DNA from: Bacillota bacterium
Lineage (GTDB): Bacteria > Bacillota > Dehalobacteriia > UBA4068
Assembly (NCBI GenBank): GCA_009778255.1
Contig: WRKD01000209.1
Coordinates: 1-20,015 of the forward strand
Direction of reading: 5' to 3'
DNA length: 20,015 bases
The notes beneath the pieces were generated by a model. It saw nothing but the letters and a program-made list of their open reading frames with translations, ran no database searches and was not told the origin of the DNA. A program made the translations under genes and the position numbers. Of this stretch, positions 14,944-20,015 are shown in pieces. The stretch's first letter is position 1. Every line of letters begins with the position of its first letter.

Positions 14944-15597
14944 TTAAAAATCAATTACTTCATAATCTGTAGGGATATCAAATATATTCTTAGGAATATT
15001 ACGGCTTAATTCCAAAACTTCTAATTGCATGTTTTTTGCACCTTCGCCAGACTCAAAACCAATTAATTTTTTCCCATCAAAGAAAAACCTCACTATACCC
15101 GCATCTGTAGTATACTCTTCATATTTTTGCGCAACCCCAAAAAAATCTGCGCTACCGCTACTTTTAAAAGAGTATTCTCCTACAGGAAAAGTACTTTCGT
15201 TTAAAGCTAGCCCCGAAGACGACACCAGAACCGTTTTGTTCTCATGGTCAACCATATACAAAGTACCACCCTTAACAATAACGGCGCTACCTAACTCTCC
15301 CATGGTGGTGATAGCCGCAACATCTTCCCCTACAAGGGCAGTTTCTGTCAATACATCCATTTTCTGGCCCTCAGATTCAACGACACTACGATACTTAATA
15401 TAATAGGCGTCGCTGGTCAATATATTAATATAGGTAGCCGCCGCATCTCCTTTTGACCAAGCTGTATCATCCGGCACTGTGGATACTTGATTTGTTGGTG
15501 TGGTATCTGAGTTAGGTGGGGTGCTTTTATCACCGCAACTTGACATCATAACCAGCGTAAACATCAATAGCAGCAGTATTATACCTTTTCTTTTCAT
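14944..15597 (-). CDS. Lipoprotein paralog 1 of 3
   Basis: This 217-residue lipoprotein has signal MKRKGIILLLLMFTLVMM and lipobox MSSC with Cys21. A short Thr/Pro/Asn-rich linker leads into the same domain as the two following genes: YYIKYRSVVESEGQKMDVLT, VDHENKTVLVSSSGLALNES, YSFKSSGSADFFG, VRFFFDGKKLIGFES and the terminal NIPKNIFDIPTDY. It is the first gene of the minus-strand cluster, and the ATG follows a GGGAGGA site. The pattern of a threonine/glutamate-rich strand, an ion-like hydrophobic core and the FDIP ending is constant across copies and marks a defined family I cannot name. No binding or catalytic residues are evident. Placement at the head of a transporter cluster hints at an envelope or ligand-handling role, but this is only inference. 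Confidence 0.85.
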   Translation of the reverse strand: MKRKGIILLLLMFTLVMMSSCGDKSTPPNSDTTPTNQVSTVPDDTAWSKGDAAATYINILTSDAYYIKYRSVVESEGQKMDVLTETALVGEDVAAITTMGELGSAVIVKGGTLYMVDHENKTVLVSSSGLALNESTFPVGEYSFKSSGSADFFGVAQKYEEYTTDAGIVRFFFDGKKLIGFESGEGAKNMQLEVLELSRNIPKNIFDIPTDYEVIDF

Positions 15598-15853
15598 TAT
15601 TCATTCCTCCCGAATATAATTGTTTATTAATTCCAATGAAACGGTTTTCTAAAAGCTTTTGCTCTTCCTTTCTGCTTTGCAACTTGCAAGCTCTTCTTGC
15701 ATAATTTGAGCAATTAGAGCTAACCATAATATTATTTCGGCTTTTTGTTTATTCTCCTCTTTTTTAGTAAATTTTTTTCTTTGTAAAAAATCTATTGTAA
15801 TACCTTATATTTCTAAGTATAATATCAATAGCAATTAAATAATTCCATATGAG
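15598..15853. other. Divergent intergenic region between the lipoprotein and MoxR operons
   Basis: About 256 bases without a gene. It contains the clear plus-strand promoter listed separately and an 8-base palindrome CTTGCAAG near 15683-15690. I found no convincing sigma-A promoter pointing to the lipoprotein genes, although one must lie here or use a different sigma factor. Confidence 0.6.
15795..15823 (+). promoter_or_regulatory. Sigma-A promoter for the MoxR-DUF58-transglutaminase operon
   Basis: TTGTAA (15795-15800), a 17-base spacer and a perfect TATAAT (15818-15823). The start would fall near 15830, about 30 bases before the gene. Confidence 0.75.
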
Positions 15854-15857
15854 GTGA
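15851..15857 (+). promoter_or_regulatory. Ribosome binding site deciding the moxR start
   Basis: GAGGTGA sits five bases before the TTG at 15863. An in-frame GTG at 15854 lies inside this site and is therefore unlikely to be the start. An ATG at 15859 is out of frame. Confidence 0.65.
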
Positions 15858-15862
15858 GATGC

Positions 15863-16804
15863 TTGTCTAATATTCAAACTAAAATGGACATGATTACACA
15901 AAATATTGGTAAAGTGCTGCTGGGGAAGGAAAAAGCGGTAGAACAGGTTCTAATTGCTTTATTATGCCAAGGTCATGTGTTGATCGAAGATGCTCCGGGG
16001 TTGGGCAAAACAACCTTAGCTACCAGCTTGGCTAAATCTTTAGGCTGCAGCTTTGGCAGAATACAGTTCACGCCAGATCTTTTGCCTTCCGATATAACAG
16101 GTTTTACCATATACGATATCAATAGCGGGCAAAAAACCTTATGCCCCGGCGGCGTAATGCATCAAATGGTACTGGCGGATGAAATCAACCGTACCAGCCC
16201 CAAAACACAAAGTGCCCTATTAGAAGCCATGCAGGAATATCAGGTAACTGTTGACGGCCAAACAATAGATTTACCACGCCCTTTTATGGTGCTGGCTACT
16301 CAAAACCCCTTAGAATTCTCCGGTACATATCCTCTTCCGGAAGCCCAGATGGATCGTTTTTTTATGCGTGTACATTTAGGATATCCTTCACTAAATGAAG
16401 AAATAGATATACTTACACATCATCAAAACTATGCCAGCGATACAGATATACAAGCTGTATTAAGCTCTGAAGAAGTATTGCAAATGCAACAGGCAGTACA
16501 GGGTATTACGGTATCTGTGGCTATTAAGAAATATATATCACAAATTGCGGCAGCAATTCGCCGCCATGATGAAATAGAATTACCTATCAGTCCGCGCGGT
16601 TCTATAGCACTGATGCACGCCTCCATGGGCTATGCGCTTTTGCAGGGGCGTTCTTATACCATACCAGATGATGTGCAGCACTTAGCAGAACCGGTGCTTG
16701 CTCACCGCTTAGGGCTATACCCAGCCTATCTGGCTAAAAAACGCAGCGGCGAAATGATCTTACAAGAAATCTTGGCCGATTTACCGGCGCCCCTGGCTTC
16801 ATGA
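15863..16804 (+). CDS. MoxR-family AAA+ ATPase
   Basis: The chosen TTG start gives 313 residues, normal for MoxR. The nucleotide site is complete: Walker A EDAPGLGKTTLA (Lys49), Walker B MVLADEINR (Asp106-Glu107), sensor 1 LATQNP (Asn148) and LPEAQMDRFFMR (about 158-169). MoxR proteins are cytoplasmic chaperone-like ATPases that work with partner proteins to activate or assemble target complexes. The stop codon overlaps the start of the DUF58 gene as ATGA, and a transglutaminase-like membrane protein follows. This three-gene arrangement is widespread and suggests joint action on an envelope process, though its exact role is unsettled in most bacteria. Confidence 0.95.
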   Translation: MSNIQTKMDMITQNIGKVLLGKEKAVEQVLIALLCQGHVLIEDAPGLGKTTLATSLAKSLGCSFGRIQFTPDLLPSDITGFTIYDINSGQKTLCPGGVMHQMVLADEINRTSPKTQSALLEAMQEYQVTVDGQTIDLPRPFMVLATQNPLEFSGTYPLPEAQMDRFFMRVHLGYPSLNEEIDILTHHQNYASDTDIQAVLSSEEVLQMQQAVQGITVSVAIKKYISQIAAAIRRHDEIELPISPRGSIALMHASMGYALLQGRSYTIPDDVQHLAEPVLAHRLGLYPAYLAKKRSGEMILQEILADLPAPLAS

Positions 16805-17982
16805 AAAAGCAAAGAGTTGCCACTCAACCTAGATTAATAAAACGCCGCTCTTGGCTGGCTGGCTGGCTGAGCATAGGTTTTCTATTATTCGGCTTAGCTT
16901 TTGGCTTGGCGGAGTATTTTATTGCAGCCGCGGTTTTTGTATTATTGCTTATTATCGCCGCCATACAGGTTAGGTTGCAGCACCCACTTTTCGAGCTAAA
17001 CGAAAACGCTGGAAAAATAGTACGAGGGCAGACCGGGCAAGTAACACTTCGGGTGTCTAACCCCGGATATTGGCCTTTTTTTCCTGTACGCTTCAAGCTT
17101 AGTATAAAAAAAGAAGAACAAGAACCGATACAACTGGCAGATTATGAAATAATACTTAAACCTCAAGAAGTAAGGGATTTAGAAATCGAGCTGATATGCC
17201 CACATCGTGGTGAATACCTTGTTTATTTGCAGCAATACTATGCCGAAGATATATTCGGCTTTTTCGCCTATCCTTGTTGCCTATCGCCAGAAAAAAAGCT
17301 GATATCCTTACCTCGTCTAGACCTGTCTACAGTTGCTGAAGCGCAAAGCGACCTTATAGAGCAAGAGGAAAACATCCGTGGTCAGCATGGCCAACGTGGT
17401 CAGTTAACAGCCGAATCTCGCACATATCAGCGTGGCGATTCCATGCGCATTATTCATTGGAAAAAATCTGCCAGTAGGCGGGAATTGTTCACCCGCCTGC
17501 GCGAGCCTCTTGCCGAATATTCTTGTTGTTTGCTTTTAGATAACCGACCTTACGCTAGCGGAGAAAAAGCCTACGATTATGAAGATCGTCTATGTGAAAC
17601 GGCTTGTAGTTTTTTATTTATGCAATTATCTATAGATCACCCCATAACGCTACTGCCCGGTAATCTCAATCTGCAATCACCTCAGGACATGGATAAAGCT
17701 GCGGAGCTTTTAGCTATGGTTCCTTTTAATAATGAAACTATATTCAATGAATTAACAAATCTTTTAGGCTGTATACAACTACCCATGGAATTATTTATTG
17801 CCACAGCTCAAGAGCCTACACCATATTTGCATTTAACCGAACAAATCATCAACAGAGGGTGTCCTGTAGTATTGATTACGCCCTTTTGCGATATCAAAAC
17901 TGTGGAACAGGGACTTTCTCTGCCTTTGCCCATTATTGCCATAGAATTACCGCAAACAATCTCCCCCTGGTTGGAGGTTTAA
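16801..17982 (+). CDS. DUF58 domain membrane protein
   Basis: This 393-residue protein has a basic N-terminus, two membrane segments (about 19-36 and 38-56) and a large remaining domain. The DUF58 signature is at about 209-230: YQRGDSMRIIHWKKSASRRE. Upstream is a beta-rich region (about 60-170) resembling the adhesin-like domain often seen before DUF58. The DUF58 region is related to von Willebrand A-like folds and is thought to pair with MoxR ATPases. It overlaps moxR by four bases and is followed one base later by the transglutaminase gene, so all three are translated together. The molecular function of DUF58 is not known. Confidence 0.92.
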   Translation: MKKQRVATQPRLIKRRSWLAGWLSIGFLLFGLAFGLAEYFIAAAVFVLLLIIAAIQVRLQHPLFELNENAGKIVRGQTGQVTLRVSNPGYWPFFPVRFKLSIKKEEQEPIQLADYEIILKPQEVRDLEIELICPHRGEYLVYLQQYYAEDIFGFFAYPCCLSPEKKLISLPRLDLSTVAEAQSDLIEQEENIRGQHGQRGQLTAESRTYQRGDSMRIIHWKKSASRRELFTRLREPLAEYSCCLLLDNRPYASGEKAYDYEDRLCETACSFLFMQLSIDHPITLLPGNLNLQSPQDMDKAAELLAMVPFNNETIFNELTNLLGCIQLPMELFIATAQEPTPYLHLTEQIINRGCPVVLITPFCDIKTVEQGLSLPLPIIAIELPQTISPWLEV

Positions 17983-17983
17983 C

Positions 17984-20015
17984 ATGGTTCAGACCAATCA
18001 TCTAATAGTACCCCCCAAAACAAAAATTTTGGCATTAGAGCGTGTAATAGATGCCTGCAGTTGTTTTTTATTGGCAACCGGCTTGCTTAATGCTTTATTT
18101 AAGCTATTTGATGCAGGACCATCTCACCCCTGGGCTTTTATAATCTTCCCTGCCTTTTTTTTACTGCTCTATTTCTTTTTTTGCCGCCCCTTATTAATAG
18201 CACTGGGCTTAGTTGCAAGTTTATTACTTATATACTGCTCTGTCAAAAAAATACCCTTCTTCGTAATTGCTCTGGATTATATCCTTTGGTGGGTTAACGG
18301 GTATGAGCCACCCAATATTACTTTTGCATACAACTATTTTATTGTCATCCGTTTGCTCTTAGCAGCCGGTTGTACCCTGATTCTCTGGTTTTCGATACGA
18401 CGCGCACCCTTTTGGATACTGCTAATCGGCTGCCCTCTTGTAGTAGCAGTACTGGCGTATTTTGGTCTACGTGGTTTTGTTACTTCAATGTATCTGTTAG
18501 CTGCCGGGCTGATACCGCTAGCTGCCGCCGCCACACTTAAGCATAACCGCAAATGGCGGGGAATAGCGTCTGCCTATGCCCTGGGTATTAGTGTTGTGCT
18601 TTTACTTTTAGTGTTTATACTCATGCCTGCAGATACCAGTAGTTTTCGCTGGCAACCCTTAGGCGATAAAGTAGAAGAATGGCGAGAAGACGCCCGAATT
18701 TATTATTGGGGTTGGCGCAATTCTCAAGGCCCGCAAAGCGCCTTTGATTTATCTGTTCAGTATAATGCACGTTTAGGTGGTCCTGTAGTGCCAACGAAAA
18801 CCCGAATGTTACTGGTTAATACCAATATGCCTTTACTGTTAAAAGGTTCTGTTTACGATTATTATACCGGTTATGGATGGTCCAAGGTAATCAATGAACT
18901 GGAAATAAATATAGATGATATGTTTGGTTTTATTGAAGGTATTCCTTTTTTAGATGAAAACTCCGAAAAGCAATTAGAGCAAATTCTAGGCACTATTCCA
19001 CAACCGGAAAGCGAGCATCCGCTTGCGCCTTATGTACAGAGTTACTCGGCACATATTACCCTACTGCACCCCAATGAGCAACGTTTATTTTATGGTGGGC
19101 GGCCCTTACTTTTTGCTACTGAAGAGCCTATAGAGCCTATTGTTGACTATGGATCGGAAATTACATCTCGTCTGCCTCTTCTTAGCGGCTACCGTTATGA
19201 AATTAACGGCTTAGCATTAAATCGTGATAATGCAGGTTTTGCCGACTCTGTAGCGGATGTTTTGCAAAGTGAATCTTATCTAGTAAAACAACCAAATAGA
19301 AATATGTGGATTTACTATCAATTACCATTAAGCATGATCCTGGATAATAGTTTTTTAGATATACTGAAATTAGTCAAAAATATTGCCAATAAAGGTTTAA
19401 AGGAGGGAGAAAGCCGTAACCCTTATGAAGAGGCGGTATTGCTGGAGAAATGGCTAAATAATAACTGTACATATACTATGACGCCGCAAATGCCTTCATA
19501 TGATAAAGATTTCTTTATTGATTTCCTGGAAACAAAAGAGGGTTATTGCACCTATTTTGCAACAGCAATGGTTATTATGGCTCGTATGCTTAATATACCG
19601 GCGCGTTATGTAACCGGCTATGCCTTGAGTCCCATTGTGGGCATAAATCAATACGAAGCCACCCAGGCAACGGCTCATGCCTGGGCGGAACTATTCTTTG
19701 ACGGGGTGGGCTGGCTGACTTTCGACCCTACCAATATTGTATTTGAAGAAACAACTACTACTATAAATATTGATCCTTATAGTGAGCCGCAACATTGGGC
19801 AACTTGGGGCGCCCCTGAAAACAATACCAGCCCTGCGATAGAATACCGATCCTTGGGGCTGGCTGCCCTAGCTATTGCTGCCTTTCTCTTCATCTGCTTT
19901 ATCATAGTTGTCTGGCGAGCCTGCTCTGCTTTTTCTTTAACTGAAGTGTTAAAACGCTTTTCTTTATCAACTGCATTGGATATCTACTATCATGATATGC
20001 TGGGGCAGCTGGCTA
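17984..20015 (+). CDS. TgpA-like membrane transglutaminase-domain protein, cut off by the window end
   Basis: The frame stays open from ATG 17984 to the window end (677 codons visible). GGAGG at 17973-17977 lies inside the DUF58 gene. The first 213 residues contain five or six membrane segments, as in the N-terminal DUF3488 region of TgpA. A long external part follows (about 214-620). It holds a transglutaminase core with the triad Cys522 in EGYCTYFATAM, His565 in TAHAWAELFF and Asp581 in LTFDPTN. One more membrane helix (about 624-643) leads to a cytoplasmic tail with ALDIYYHDMLGQLA, which resembles the DUF4129 region of this family. The triad is intact, so the domain may be a protease, transglutaminase or amidase acting outside the membrane. 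The family is often essential for envelope integrity, but the substrate is unknown. The true C-terminus is not in the window. Confidence 0.9.
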   Translation, partial: MVQTNHLIVPPKTKILALERVIDACSCFLLATGLLNALFKLFDAGPSHPWAFIIFPAFFLLLYFFFCRPLLIALGLVASLLLIYCSVKKIPFFVIALDYILWWVNGYEPPNITFAYNYFIVIRLLLAAGCTLILWFSIRRAPFWILLIGCPLVVAVLAYFGLRGFVTSMYLLAAGLIPLAAAATLKHNRKWRGIASAYALGISVVLLLLVFILMPADTSSFRWQPLGDKVEEWREDARIYYWGWRNSQGPQSAFDLSVQYNARLGGPVVPTKTRMLLVNTNMPLLLKGSVYDYYTGYGWSKVINELEINIDDMFGFIEGIPFLDENSEKQLEQILGTIPQPESEHPLAPYVQSYSAHITLLHPNEQRLFYGGRPLLFATEEPIEPIVDYGSEITSRLPLLSGYRYEINGLALNRDNAGFADSVADVLQSESYLVKQPNRNMWIYYQLPLSMILDNSFLDILKLVKNIANKGLKEGESRNPYEEAVLLEKWLNNNCTYTMTPQMPSYDKDFFIDFLETKEGYCTYFATAMVIMARMLNIPARYVTGYALSPIVGINQYEATQATAHAWAELFFDGVGWLTFDPTNIVFEETTTTINIDPYSEPQHWATWGAPENNTSPAIEYRSLGLAALAIAAFLFICFIIVVWRACSAFSLTEVLKRFSLSTALDIYYHDMLGQLA

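Noticed and set aside
12450..15597. Possibility that the window holds a phage-defence or toxin-antitoxin system
   Set aside because: Apart from the dNTPase, which can have a defence role in some bacteria, no nuclease, reverse transcriptase, toxin or recombinase motif was found in any gene of the window.
15530..15727. 65-codon minus-strand open frame over the start of lipoprotein 1
   Set aside because: It runs into the lipoprotein signal region in another frame. The lipoprotein has a clear signal peptide and ribosome binding site; this frame has neither.

Overview
The window reads as a bacterial chromosome segment of moderate GC. It has strong AGGAGG-type ribosome binding sites, near-consensus sigma-A promoters, several lipoproteins and a tripartite tricarboxylate transporter (TTT), which together suggest a Firmicutes/Clostridia-like organism. 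An RND pump with its adaptor and a TolC-like protein raises the possibility of a diderm lineage (for example Negativicutes-like), but some clostridia also carry TolC-like genes. No rRNA, tRNA, CRISPR array, IS element or prophage gene was seen. No gene-free stretch exceeds about 260 bases.

Layout. (1) 118-711 (+): a membrane DUF1294 domain joined to a rhodanese domain. (2) 748-2873 (-): a two-gene unit, a DapA-superfamily aldolase that resembles human 4-hydroxy-2-oxoglutarate aldolase (HOGA1), followed by a class V aminotransferase of the alanine-glyoxylate/serine-pyruvate type. Together they suggest handling of 4-hydroxy-2-oxoglutarate and glyoxylate. (3) 3128-9226 (+): a MarR regulator, an RND adaptor, an RND pump and a TolC-like protein. 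The divergent intergenic region between (2) and (3) carries two well-formed promoters. Each has the same GATCATGC octamer in its spacer, so the MarR protein may control both sides.

(4) 9252-15597 (-): seven co-directional genes. Three tandem paralogous lipoproteins are followed by TctC-like, TctB-like and TctA-like transporter components and by an HD-domain dNTP triphosphohydrolase. The lipoprotein triplet is unrecognised and is the least explained part of the window; its position suggests a link to the envelope or to the transporter. (5) 15863-20015 (+): a MoxR ATPase, a DUF58 protein and a TgpA-like membrane transglutaminase, tightly coupled, with the last gene running off the window. A good sigma-A promoter precedes this operon.

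The most interesting observations are the HOGA1-like/aminotransferase pair sharing a probable MarR-controlled divergent promoter with an efflux pump, the lipoprotein triplet in a TTT gene cluster, the DUF1294-rhodanese fusion, and a 12-base-period tandem repeat in the tctA-dgt gap. All functional statements come from motif reading and memory of families; no database search was run.
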